From positions 1-64,000 of the forward strand of contig DAIDAP010000037.1 of NCBI GenBank assembly GCA_027310565.1: a DNA stretch of 64,000 nt, written 5' to 3'. Position 1 is the stretch's first letter; each line of letters opens with the position of its first letter. Positions 11,185 through 19,149 of this stretch are shown piece by piece. The translations under genes were made by a program, and so were the position numbers. Source of the DNA: Chloroflexota bacterium. Lineage in GTDB: Bacteria > Chloroflexota > Limnocylindria > P2-11E. The notes under the pieces are model-generated. The model was not told the DNA's origin, did not search any database, and worked only from the letters and a program-made list of their open reading frames with translations.

Positions 11185-11213
11185 GGTTTAGCACTGCTAT
11201 CCGGCGATGCCAA
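11185..11213 (-). promoter_or_regulatory. Sigma-70-type promoter for the 968 aa gene
   Basis: On the minus strand TTGGCA (11213-11208), a 17-base spacer and TAAACC (11190-11185) lie about 45 bases before the ATG at 11138. The leader carries the purine-rich ribosome site GAGGGGAGGG. Confidence 0.5.
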
Positions 11214-11214
11214 G

Positions 11215-12142
11215 GCCCGTCGCCGTGGCAGAGCCGTCTCAACTCGGGGTAGCCGCTTGCTTGGAACACCGTCCCGTCGCGGATCACGAGCGTGATCTTC
11301 CGCGCGTCCCGGAGGATGGCGACGTCGGCGAGCGGATCGCCGGCGACGGAGATGACGTCCGCGCGCTCCCCGGCTCGAGCGTCCCGGTGAGCTTCCCGAA
11401 ACGCGAGCACGCCGCCGCGGTGGTCGTCGCGACGATAGCCTGCATCGGCGTCATGCCGAGCTTCACCATCCACACGAGCTCCTCGGCGCTGCTGCCGTCC
11501 TCGCCCACGCCGGTGTCCGTCCCACCGCGATCGGCACGCCCATCTTCGCCGCCATCGCGAACGTCCTCTGGTGCGCGTCGGCCACCTCGGTCGCCTTCCG
11601 GAGCGCGTAGGGCGGCGCCGAGCCGGGTCGCTTCTCCGCGCGGCGCTACACCCAGAGCGGCGCGACGAGCGTGGCGACGAGGTAGATGCCTTTGCGCTTC
11701 ATGAGCTCCGCGGTGTCGGCGTCGAGGTAGATGCCGCGCTCGATCGACTCGATACCCGCCTCGACGGCGTTGCGGATGCCCTGCGTCGCGTGCGGGTGCG
11801 TCATGACGGTCTCCCCGGGGCGTGCGCCTCGTACACGATCGGCGCGATCTCCTCTGGCGAGAACCCGGCGGAGGTCGGCTCGTCCGACGGCGACATGACG
11901 CCGCCCGCGGTGTGCACCTTGATCTGATCCGCGCCGGCCCGGAGGAGCGCGCGCGTCGCCTTGCGCACTGCTCGACGCCGTCGACGACGGTCATCGGGAG
12001 CTCGGGGTGCTCGACGCGCGTGACGACGCCGCTCCGGCAACCACTTGCCGCCGTGCTCGCCGGTCTGCGAGAGCGCGACCACCGCGACGCGCGCGCGCGG
12101 GCCGGGCACGAGGCCGCGCTCGGTCGCCTGCTTCACGCCGAC
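11215..12142 (-). pseudogene. Amidohydrolase (imidazolonepropionase/prolidase-like), frameshifted remnant
   Basis: Pieces of one amidohydrolase-superfamily protein are spread over different minus-strand frames in the right order: GVKQATERGLVPGPR, ALSQTGEHGG, then RAGADQIKVHTAGGVMSPSD with SPEEIAPIVYEAHAPG, then (other frame) THPHATQGIRNAVEAGIESI, then a segment with TDTGVGEDGSSAEEL and MTPMQAIVATTTAAA, and finally GDPLADVAILRDARKITLVI. At least three frame changes separate them, so no full-length product can form. The N-terminal third with the first metal-binding HxH is missing: homology stops near 12142 where a PIN-domain fragment on the other strand begins. Confidence 0.8.
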
Positions 12143-12146
12143 CGAC

Positions 12147-12479
12147 CAGCTCGTGGCCGACCGGGCGCGTCTCCTCACGACGAGCTACGTCCTCGACGAG
12201 ACGGCGACCCGTCTTCGGTACGACCTCGGACTCGAGGTCGCGCTGGCGTTCCGAGACACGATCCGCGAGGCCGAGCGGTTGCGGCGATTGCGCGTCGTCT
12301 GGGTCGACCGGCGAGTCGAGGGGCTGGCCTGGGACGTCCTTTCGCGCTACGCCGAGGTCCCGCTGAGCTTCACCGACGCCGTCACGATCGCCGTCGCGCG
12401 GTCACGGCGGATCCGCGAGATCTTCGGCTTCGACGAAGACTTCGAGGCGGCAGGGCTCGAGGTCGCACCCGGACGCTAG
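12147..12479 (+). pseudogene. PIN-domain (VapC-like) protein lacking its N-terminus
   Basis: The segment from LLTTSYVLDETATRLRYDLG to FDEDFEAAGLEV is a typical PIN ribonuclease domain: the second acidic residue in VLDET, the third in PLSFTDAVT and the fourth in FGFDEDFE are all there. The first strand with the essential first Asp (usual form VDTSAW or similar, about 40 residues) is absent. Upstream sequence in the same frame is the antisense of the amidohydrolase remnant. No antitoxin gene lies directly before it. It is therefore probably inactive; an in-frame ATG at 12045 would give a chimeric 144 aa product. Confidence 0.7.
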
Positions 12480-12484
12480 CGTGG

Positions 12485-12643
12485 CTACCCCGGCGCGTAC
12501 TCGCGCCAGCCACGGGGCAGGGTCGGCGTCGTCCACGACGGATCCGAATCGCTAACGACGGTCCACGGCCAGACCGTCTGCGCGCGCTTTTCGCGGTCGA
12601 CCGACCGCCAGACGACGCTCTCCCCCGGCCGGAACCGTCTCAC
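12485..12643 (-). CDS. Short DUF402-like N-terminal fragment
   Basis: A 52-codon minus-strand frame with GTG start reads VRRFRPGESVVWRSVDREKR and then QTVWPWTVVSDSD, which resembles the beginning of DUF402 (RNA-binding/phosphatase-like) proteins. It diverges after that and ends in LPRGWREYAPG, far short of the usual 150-200 aa. It lies between the PIN remnant and ispG and overlaps the region upstream of the ispG promoter. Probably a remnant; low confidence. Confidence 0.3.
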   Translation of the reverse strand: MRRFRPGESVVWRSVDREKRAQTVWPWTVVSDSDPSWTTPTLPRGWREYAPG

Positions 12644-12663
12644 GTCCGCAACGGTGCCGCCGA

Positions 12664-12678
12664 TACACTCGACGTGTG
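12664..12678 (+). promoter_or_regulatory. Leaderless-type promoter of ispG
   Basis: TACACT (12664-12669), six bases, then the GTG start codon at 12676. The start codon lies where transcription would begin, implying a leaderless mRNA. Same geometry as at 17322, 20221, 22751, 35821, 37961 and 38318. Confidence 0.5.
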
Positions 12679-13878
12679 GACGCGCCGCTCAACGTCGATC
12701 TGAACCTCCCCGCCGACCGCGTCGGGCCGCGTCCGCGGCGGCCGAGCAAGCGCGTCTGGGTGGGCGGCACGGCCATCGGCGACGGCGCGCCGGTCGCGGT
12801 GCAGTCGATGTGCACGACCCTCACGCACGACGTCGACGCGACGATCCGGCAGATCGAGCAGCTCCAGGCCGCGGGCTGCGAGATCGCGCGCGTCGCCGTC
12901 CCGGACAGGCGGGCGGGTGAGGCACTCGGGGAGATCGTCCGCCGCTCGATCCTCCCGGTCGTCGCCGACATCCACTTCGACCACCGGCTCGCCCTCATGG
13001 CGCTCGACGCGAAGGTCCACAAGCTCCGGCTCAACCCGGGGAACATCCACAACAAGGACGGAGTGCGCGAGGTCGTCCGGCGCGCGAAGGAGCTCGCGGT
13101 CCCGATCCGCATCGGCGTGAACCACGGCTCCATCGGCGACCGCCGGCCTGGCGAGCTGCGCGACGAGGCGCAGCGCATGGTCGACCTCGCGATGAGCGAG
13201 ATCGGGATCCTCGAGAGCCTCGACTTCGACGACATCGTCGTCTCGGTGAAGGCCTTCGACGTCCCGACGATGGTCGCCGCGTACCGGCGCCTGGCGAAGC
13301 TCGTCGCGTACCCGCTCCACCTCGGCGTCACCGAGGCGGGGACGCTCCTCTCGGGCTCGATCCGCTCGACCGCGGGGATGAGCGTGCTCCTCTACGAGGG
13401 TATCGGCGACACCATCCGCGTGTCGCTCTCCGAGGACCCGGTCATGGAGGTGAAGGCCGCCTTCGACATCTTGAAGTCGCTCGGGCTGCGCGACCAGGGC
13501 CTCACGCTCGTCGCCTGCCCGTCGTGCGGGCGTGCGGACATCGACCTCATCCCGCTCGCGAAGGTCGCCGAGGAGCGCCTGCGGGCGCTGCCGCACCCGA
13601 TGAAGGTCGCGGTCATGGGCTGCGAGGTGAACGGCCCGGGCGAGGCGAAGGATGCCGACGTCGGCATCGCCGGCGGCGTCGGGAAGGGCGCGATCTTCCG
13701 CAAGGGGAAGGTCGTCGGGACGTACCCGGAGAGCGAGCTCATGGACGCGCTCCTCGCCGAGATCGACAAGATCCTCGTCGAGCACGGGAAGGAGCCGTAC
13801 TCCGAGAAGGCCCCGAAGCTGAGCCACGCCGGCCAGCTCACGCCAGGGCGCAGTGTCCCCGCGGGACAGCGGACCTAG
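12676..13878 (+). CDS. ispG: 4-hydroxy-3-methylbut-2-en-1-yl diphosphate synthase (flavodoxin/ferredoxin)
   Basis: 400 aa [4Fe-4S] enzyme converting MEcPP to HMBPP in the MEP pathway. The iron-sulfur ligands are all in place: C281 and C284 (VACPSCGRAD), C316 (MGCEVNGPGEA) and E323. The N-terminal TIM barrel has VQSMCTTLT, VADIHFDH, LRLNPGNI and IRIGVNHGS. The GTG start at 12676 stands six bases after a -10-like hexamer and no Shine-Dalgarno is visible, so it is probably translated from a leaderless mRNA. A C-terminal extension of about 30 residues overlaps the next gene. It has been separated from rseP by the accessory insert. Confidence 0.95.
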   Translation: MDAPLNVDLNLPADRVGPRPRRPSKRVWVGGTAIGDGAPVAVQSMCTTLTHDVDATIRQIEQLQAAGCEIARVAVPDRRAGEALGEIVRRSILPVVADIHFDHRLALMALDAKVHKLRLNPGNIHNKDGVREVVRRAKELAVPIRIGVNHGSIGDRRPGELRDEAQRMVDLAMSEIGILESLDFDDIVVSVKAFDVPTMVAAYRRLAKLVAYPLHLGVTEAGTLLSGSIRSTAGMSVLLYEGIGDTIRVSLSEDPVMEVKAAFDILKSLGLRDQGLTLVACPSCGRADIDLIPLAKVAEERLRALPHPMKVAVMGCEVNGPGEAKDADVGIAGGVGKGAIFRKGKVVGTYPESELMDALLAEIDKILVEHGKEPYSEKAPKLSHAGQLTPGRSVPAGQRT

Positions 13879-14656
13879 CGAGCCCGACCACGCGTCGCGC
13901 GGGCCGGCTCCATCGGCGCCCGCGCCGGAGGGCGCGAGCGAGCGCGTCGTCGACATCAAGCGCGCGACGCTCCGCGGCGTCGACTTCCGCAGAGCCCGAT
14001 TCGACCGGTTCGGGCTGGCGGGATGCCTCTTCCTCGCCTGCGACTTCCGCGGCGTCCGTCTCGACCGCCGCTACCAGCCGCTCTTCTCGGCACAGCCGCG
14101 GAGCGTGTTCCGCGATTGCCGCTTCGAGAACTCCGACCTACGGCGCGTGCGGCCCGCGTACGCGCGGTTCGAGCGCTGCACCTTCGACGACGCGCAGCTC
14201 GACGGCTGGCGTGCCGAGGTCGCGGAGTTCGTCGGCTGCCGCTTCGCCGGGACGCTGCGGGACGTGTGGTTCTTCGGGCGGACGACCGGCGCCGCCGCGG
14301 ACCACCTCGACCCGCCGCGCGAGCGAAACGAGTTCGACGCGAACGACCTGCGCGACGCCGAGCTCGAGGACGTCCTGTTCACGCGCGGCATCGATCTCTC
14401 GCGGCAGCGTCTGCCGCTCTCGGACCGCTACGTCCGCCTCGATCGTCTCCAGCGCCGCGTCGCGCACGCACGCGCCGAGGTCGTGCGCTGGGACGTGCAG
14501 CCGGAGCGCCTCGCGGCGACGGCGATGCTGCGCGAGTTGACGACCCGCTGGCGCGAGCAGGATGACCTCATCGTGCCACGCGTGGACGCGCGATCGGCCG
14601 TGCCGACACGCGTGCAGACACGCGTGTGGGCGTTGCTGGAGCGGATCCTGGCCTGA
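13853..14656 (+). CDS. Pentapeptide-repeat-like protein
   Basis: 267 aa, GTG start inside the end of ispG (26-base overlap). After a Pro/Ser-rich N-terminus, residues 30-190 show degenerate pentapeptide repeats of the A(D/N)Lxx/xxFxx type (ATLRGVDFRRARFDRFGLAG, CDFRGVRL, CRFENSDLRRV, ARFERCTFDDAQLDG, CRFAGTL), expected to form a right-handed beta-helix. The last 80 residues are helical and Arg-rich. Pentapeptide proteins can mimic DNA or act as scaffolds; no specific role can be assigned here. It lies in the second accessory block between ispG and proS. Confidence 0.65.
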   Translation: MSPRDSGPSEPDHASRGPAPSAPAPEGASERVVDIKRATLRGVDFRRARFDRFGLAGCLFLACDFRGVRLDRRYQPLFSAQPRSVFRDCRFENSDLRRVRPAYARFERCTFDDAQLDGWRAEVAEFVGCRFAGTLRDVWFFGRTTGAAADHLDPPRERNEFDANDLRDAELEDVLFTRGIDLSRQRLPLSDRYVRLDRLQRRVAHARAEVVRWDVQPERLAATAMLRELTTRWREQDDLIVPRVDARSAVPTRVQTRVWALLERILA

Positions 14657-14684
14657 CGGCAGGTGAGACTCAGGATTCGTCATC

Positions 14685-14708
14685 TGATGCGGCAGGCGAT
14701 AAGCATCA
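14685..14708. promoter_or_regulatory. Inverted repeat before vapB, possible autoregulatory operator
   Basis: TGATGC (14685-14690) and GCATCA (14703-14708), 12 bases apart, end seven bases before the antitoxin ATG. The position and dyad symmetry fit an operator for a ribbon-helix-helix antitoxin, but six-base arms are weak evidence. Confidence 0.3.
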
Positions 14709-14714
14709 TGAATC

Positions 14715-14999
14715 ATGTCGCGGACGACCCTCGACCTTGATCCGACGATCCTTCGCGAGCTCAAGCGGCGTGCCCGCGATGAAGGCAAGAGTCTGGGCGC
14801 GGTGGCGTCCGAGCTCCTCGCGCCGATCGTCAAAGCACCGCGGCGCGAACGTAACCCGCGCTTCCGGTGGCACACCGCGCGGATGGGTCCGGCACTGGTC
14901 GACCTCGAAGACAAGGAAGCGGTTCGAAACCCACCCATGGTTCCATCTTTCCGCGTCCGCTGGCGCCCGACGCGGCCGCCGCGAATGTCGAGCGCCTGA
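14715..14999 (+). CDS. VapB-type ribbon-helix-helix antitoxin, C-terminus altered by deletion
   Basis: The first 70 residues are a normal VapB/RHH antitoxin: STTLDLDPTILRELKRRAR-like strand and helix, then GKSLGAVASELLAPIV, PRFRWHTARMGPALVDLEDKEAV. The MGxxVDLEDKEAV box is the usual toxin-binding end. After it the frame runs into sequence that belongs, in another frame, to the middle of a VapC toxin, so the last 20 residues (RNPPMVPSF...) are not native. An internal deletion has joined the antitoxin to the toxin's second half. Confidence 0.65.
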   Translation: MSRTTLDLDPTILRELKRRARDEGKSLGAVASELLAPIVKAPRRERNPRFRWHTARMGPALVDLEDKEAVRNPPMVPSFRVRWRPTRPPRMSSA

Positions 15000-15211
15000 T
15001 CGCGCTACCGCACGCGCGTGTTCCGGGCGAGGGCGAAGCGTTCTGGCGGCACTACAAGGAGCTAGCGTCGGGGCTCGTCGTGCGCGGGAACCTCGTGTCG
15101 GACGCCCACCTCGTGGCGCTCATGCGCGAGAACGGTGTCGACACGCTCTGGAGCCACGATCGCGATTTCCGGAAGTTCGAAGGCATCCGTCTCCGCGACC
15201 CGTACGCCTAG
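14933..15211 (+). pseudogene. VapC PIN-domain toxin, C-terminal half only
   Basis: In the frame offset from vapB, the sequence THGSIFPRPLAPDAAAANVE continues to LIALPHARVPGEG, ELASGLVVRGNLVSDAHLVA and TLWSHDRDFRKFEGIRLRDP, the second half of a VapC ribonuclease including the third and fourth acidic residues. The first half, with the N-terminal VDxN strand and the second acidic residue, is missing. Together with the clipped vapB this is a vapBC module with about 60-70 codons deleted. Confidence 0.65.
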
Positions 15212-15308
15212 GGCGTGGCGCCCTCGCTCCACTCGCGCGTGAAGCGTTCGATGCGGGCCACCAGCCGGCGCACGCTCTCGTCGCCGCCGCGGCCGATGAC
15301 CTGCTCGG

Positions 15309-16547
15309 TCAGGACTGAGACGAGCTCCCGGCCCGCTGCGGTGCCGGCGCGCCGAGTCGCGTGAAGACGAGCGCCGATGCCGCGAGCAGCAGGGCGCTGA
15401 GCACGAAGGCTGCGCCGGGGACGCCGACCCAGGCGAGCGGGCCGACCGCCGCCGCGAAGACCTGCGTGTAGAGCAGTGGCGAGACGAGCGTGATGAGCGC
15501 GCGCAGCGAGCCGAGCGCGCCCTGCAGCTGACCCTGCTCGCCCGGAGCGACCTCGCGCGAGGCGATCGACTGCAGCGACGGGACCACGAGACCGAAGAGC
15601 GACCACACCGGGATCCCGAGCAGGAAGATCGGCGCGATCGGGCCGAGGCCGAGCAGGAGCTGCCCGATCGCGCCGATTCCGAGGCCGATGAGGAGCGCGC
15701 GGTGCTCGCCCACGGCCTTCACCATGCGGCCGACGACGAGCCCCTGCACGATGAGCGACGAGAGGCCGGCGAGCGTGAGTCCGAGCCCGACGGTCGTCTC
15801 GTCGAAGCCGAAGCGATACGAGCTGTACAGCACGAACGTGATCGGCAGGGAGTCGTGCGCGAGGTACGCGAACGCGGCCGCGAGCGCGAGCGTCGTGAGG
15901 AGCGGTCGTGAGCCGAAGAAACGCAGCGCGCCAACCGGGTTCGCGGCCCGCGGGCGGAACGGGGCGCGCCGCTCCGGCGCGAGCGATTCGGGAAGGATGA
16001 AGAGGCCGTACAGGAAGTTCGTGAAGGAGAGCGCCGCGGACGCCCAGAACGGCGCGCGCAGGTCGATGGCCCCGAGGATTCCGCCGAGCGCCGGTCCGAC
16101 GATGAAGCCGATGCCGAACGCCACGCCGAGCATCCCGAAGCGCGCGGCTCGTCTGGAAGGCTCGGTCACGTCCGCGACGTACGCGCCCGCCGTGGTGAAC
16201 GACGAGGACGTCACGCCGGAGATGACGCGGCCGAGGAAGAGGATCGGGATCGTCGGCGCGACCGCCATGACGACGTAGTCGGCGCCGAGGCCGAGGTTGG
16301 AGAGCAGCACGACGGGACGGCGGCCGAAACGGTCGGAGAGCGCGCCGAGGACCGGCGCCGAGAGGAACTGCATGAGCGCGAAGGCCGTCCCGAAGATACC
16401 GAAGGTCGGCGCCGCGTCGGCGATGGAGACGCCCTGGATCCGCGCGATGAGCTGGGGGAACACCGGGATGATGACGCCGAAGGCGATCATGTCGAGGACG
16501 ACGGTGATGAAGATGAAGACGAACGCCGCGCGCGATCGGGTGATCAT
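15309..16547 (-). CDS. MFS transporter, TetA-like drug:H+ antiporter family (DHA1)
   Basis: 412 aa with twelve predicted membrane spans. The family A motif is seen after the second span (GALSDRFGRRPVVLLSN), and GRVISGVTSSSFTTAGAYVAD matches motif C/B regions of TetA-like exporters. The N-terminus starts directly with the first span (RAAFVFIFITVVLDMIAFG). Upstream, GACAAT lies seven bases before the ATG, suggesting a leaderless or near-leaderless mRNA. Substrate cannot be told. It sits between the broken vapBC and a DinB-like gene in an accessory block. Confidence 0.8.
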   Translation of the reverse strand: MITRSRAAFVFIFITVVLDMIAFGVIIPVFPQLIARIQGVSIADAAPTFGIFGTAFALMQFLSAPVLGALSDRFGRRPVVLLSNLGLGADYVVMAVAPTIPILFLGRVISGVTSSSFTTAGAYVADVTEPSRRAARFGMLGVAFGIGFIVGPALGGILGAIDLRAPFWASAALSFTNFLYGLFILPESLAPERRAPFRPRAANPVGALRFFGSRPLLTTLALAAAFAYLAHDSLPITFVLYSSYRFGFDETTVGLGLTLAGLSSLIVQGLVVGRMVKAVGEHRALLIGLGIGAIGQLLLGLGPIAPIFLLGIPVWSLFGLVVPSLQSIASREVAPGEQGQLQGALGSLRALITLVSPLLYTQVFAAAVGPLAWVGVPGAAFVLSALLLAASALVFTRLGAPAPQRAGSSSQS

Positions 16548-16662
16548 CGGCGAGATTGTCGCAGCACGCGCGCTCTCCCGATCCCGGAGGCGCGACCCCG
16601 GGTCCGGCGTGACGGGACACGAGCGCGCGATATCAGGACCCGGCCGCGGCGCTACCGAGTCG

Positions 16663-17322
16663 TCAGGCCCGGTCCTCGATCTCCCAGGCGTGGTCGAGCG
16701 CGTGCCAGGCGAGTCGCCGCGCGAAGTACCGCGGCTTCCACCGCACGCCGCCGCGCGGGCCTTTCGTTGGGATCTCTCCGCGCGCGGAGGCGCCCATGCC
16801 CTCGAAGACCGCCGCCCGGAGCGCCTTCGTGTCGTCGCCCGTGTACTTCCATCCCAGCGCGCCGACGTAGGCGCGCTCCGCCTCGAGCACGTGTGCGACG
16901 ATCGCGCCGAGATCCCGTCCTCCGCCGCGCGGGCCTCTCGCGAGCGTCGTGCCGCGCGCCCGATCCGCGGCCGCGTCGAACGCGCGCCACACCGCCTCGA
17001 TGATCGCGCGCAGGCGCCTCATCTCGGCGCTGTCGAGCGCGGCGAGGTCCGCGCGCGGGGTCGACGACGGCACGCCGAAGTCCGTCCCCGAGCCGCCCGC
17101 GACCCGATCGACCACGCGGAGGGCGGCGGCGGACCGCGGCGCGACGAAGCCGAGGCGCGACCGCGCGAGGGCCTTCGCGTACCGCGGGCCGTAGTCGACG
17201 AGCGCCTGCAGGGCACTCGCTTCGTCACGGGCGCCGCGGGCCCAGCCGGGCCAATCGAGGGCCGCCGCGAAGACGCGCTTCGCGGCCTGCTCGATGTAGA
17301 CGGAGGTCGTCGCCGACGGCAC
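16663..17322 (-). CDS. DinB-like four-helix-bundle protein
   Basis: 219 aa, GTG start. The second half looks like the DinB/DUF664 fold: DLGAIVAHVLEAERAYVGAL carries one putative metal-binding His and RYFARRLAWHALDHAWEIED two more. The first half (YIEQAAKRVFAAALDWPGW, ALVDYGPRYAKALA) resembles a family I associate with high-GC Gram-positives and Chloroflexota, without a known reaction. TAATCT stands exactly six bases before the GTG, so the mRNA is probably leaderless. It faces proS divergently. Confidence 0.6.
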   Translation of the reverse strand: MPSATTSVYIEQAAKRVFAAALDWPGWARGARDEASALQALVDYGPRYAKALARSRLGFVAPRSAAALRVVDRVAGGSGTDFGVPSSTPRADLAALDSAEMRRLRAIIEAVWRAFDAAADRARGTTLARGPRGGGRDLGAIVAHVLEAERAYVGALGWKYTGDDTKALRAAVFEGMGASARGEIPTKGPRGGVRWKPRYFARRLAWHALDHAWEIEDRA

Positions 17323-17386
17323 GGCGCGAGATTAGACTGATGCCGATGCGCTCGTCCCGAGGGTCCACGTTCCGGATCCCGCGCTA

Positions 17387-17409
17387 GCCGGCGTCGCGTT
17401 GACGCCGGC
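17387..17409. repeat. Perfect hairpin upstream of proS
   Basis: GCCGGCGTC-GCGTT-GACGCCGGC, a 9 bp stem with a five-base loop, 43 bases before the proS start and before CAGAAT (17426-17431). It contains TTGACG (17399-17404), so it may be an operator or part of the promoter, not a terminator. The 129-base divergent region between the DinB-like gene and proS holds nothing else I recognise. Confidence 0.4.
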
Positions 17410-17451
17410 ATCGCGAACGCGCGGTCAGAATCCACCCTCGGAGTTGACCAG

Positions 17452-19149
17452 ATGAGACAGTCGACGCTCTTCGGCCGCACCCTGCGCGAGGCGCCCTCGG
17501 ACGCGACGACACCCGGCACGCGGCTCTTGCTGCGCGCCGCGATCGCGCGGCCGCTCGCCGCCGGCCTCTACACCTGGCTCCCGCTGGGCTTCCGCGTCGC
17601 GCGCAAGGTCGAGCAGATCATCCGCGAGGAGCAGGACCGCATCGGCGCGCAGGAGATCCGCATCCCGGTCATCACGCCCGCGGAGTACTGGAAGGAGACC
17701 GGCCGTTGGGACACGCTCGAGCCGGTCACGTTCCGCACGCGCGACCACGGCGGCCGCGAGTACATGATCGGCTACACGCACGAGGAGCTCGTCATGCACC
17801 ACGCGCGGAGCGAGATCCAGTCGTACCGCCAGCTCCCCGCGATCGTCTATCACTTCCAGGAGAAGGGGCGCGACGAGGAGCGGCCGCGCGCCGGGCTCCT
17901 GCGGGTGCGCGAGTTCGTCATGAAGGACGCGTACTCGATCGCCCGCGACTTCGAGGAGCTCGATCGGCAGTACTGGGCCGAGCACGACGCGTACGCGAGG
18001 AGCTTCGCGCGCATGGGGCTCGACGCGATCAGCGTCGAGTCGGACACCGGGAACATGGGCGGCGACGTCGCGCACGAGTTCCAGGTCCTCACGGACGTCG
18101 GGGAGGACCGCATCGTCGTCTGTCCGTCGTGCGACTACCGGGCGAACATGGAGAAGGCGACCCGCGCGCCGGCGCCCGCGGCGGCGGCGCCCGCCGACCT
18201 TCCGGCCTACGCGAGCATCGACACGCCGGATGCGACGACGATCGAGACGCTCGAGCGCCGTCTCGGCCTGCCCGCCCGCGACTTCCTGAAGACGCTGCTC
18301 CTGCGCGATGCCGAGGGGAGCGTGGTCGCCGTCGTCCTCCCCGGAGACCGCGAGCTCAACGAGGCGAAGCTGCGCAAGGTGCTCCGCACCTCGGCGGTGA
18401 AGTTCGCGAGCGAGGCGGACTTCACCGCGGCGAAGGCCGTGCCCGGCTACGTCGGGCCGGTGGCGCTTCGGGCGCGCACCCTCGTCGACGCGTCGGTCGA
18501 GCCGCGCGGCTACGTCGCGGGCGCGAACCGGAAGGACACGCACCTGCGCGACGTCGTTCCCGGCCGCGACTTCCGCGGCGAGCGCGTCGACGTGCACGAC
18601 GTCGCGGCGGGCGACCGCTGCCCGAAGTGCGGCGCCGGGCTGGCCGTCCGGCGCGGCGTCGAGGTGGGGAACATCTTCAAGTTCGGTCCGTACTACGCGG
18701 ACAAGATGGACGCCACGTACCTCGCCGAGGACGGCACGCGCAGGCCGCTCATGTTCGGCTCCTACGGCATCGGCATCGGCCGCGCAGTGCAGACGATCAT
18801 CGAGACGAGCCACGACGAGCGGGGCATCGTGTGGCCGAAGGCCGTCGCGCCGTTCGACGCGCACGTCGTCGCGCTGCCGAGCAGGGACGGCGCGGTGCCG
18901 CCGGCCGCGGACGCGCTCGTCGCCGAGCTCGAATCGGCCGGGATCGAGGTGCTCTACGACGACCGCGAGGAGACGGCGGGGGTGAAGTTCGCCGACGCGG
19001 ACCTCATCGGCATCCCGCTGCGGCTCACGGTGTCGGCGCGGACGCTCAAGGAGGACGCCGTCGAGCTCAAGGGACGCCGCGCGGAGAACGGCACGCTGGT
19101 GCCGCGCGGCGAGATCGTCGCCACGGTGAAGGAGCTCGCGCGTCCGTGA
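17452..19149 (+). CDS. proS: Prolyl-tRNA synthetase (bacterial type with INS domain)
   Basis: 565 aa class II synthetase, the normal size for the bacterial form with the editing INS insertion. Motif 2 is clear ([21 protein letters not shown], followed by MKDAYS), and motif 3 is [16 protein letters not shown]. Between them the Ala-rich linker and INS domain (about 235-395) contain the Cys-rich [13 protein letters not shown]. The C-terminal anticodon-binding domain ends the protein ([31 protein letters not shown]). Start: ATG with GGAG ten bases upstream. Its stop overlaps the ruvB GTG. Confidence 0.96.
   Translation: MRQSTLFGRTLREAPSDATTPGTRLLLRAAIARPLAAGLYTWLPLGFRVARKVEQIIREEQDRIGAQEIRIPVITPAEYWKETGRWDTLEPVTFRTRDHGGREYMIGYTHEELVMHHARSEIQSYRQLPAIVYHFQEKGRDEERPRAGLLRVREFVMKDAYSIARDFEELDRQYWAEHDAYARSFARMGLDAISVESDTGNMGGDVAHEFQVLTDVGEDRIVVCPSCDYRANMEKATRAPAPAAAAPADLPAYASIDTPDATTIETLERRLGLPARDFLKTLLLRDAEGSVVAVVLPGDRELNEAKLRKVLRTSAVKFASEADFTAAKAVPGYVGPVALRARTLVDASVEPRGYVAGANRKDTHLRDVVPGRDFRGERVDVHDVAAGDRCPKCGAGLAVRRGVEVGNIFKFGPYYADKMDATYLAEDGTRRPLMFGSYGIGIGRAVQTIIETSHDERGIVWPKAVAPFDAHVVALPSRDGAVPPAADALVAELESAGIEVLYDDREETAGVKFADADLIGIPLRLTVSARTLKEDAVELKGRRAENGTLVPRGEIVATVKELARP

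Noticed and set aside
15208..15312. 34-codon minus frame after the MFS gene, CTG start in a CTGA overlap
   Set aside because: The sequence (begins TEQVIGRGGDESVRR) looks protein-like and the overlap resembles the other CTG cases, but it is too short, has no family and overlaps the vapC remnant end.
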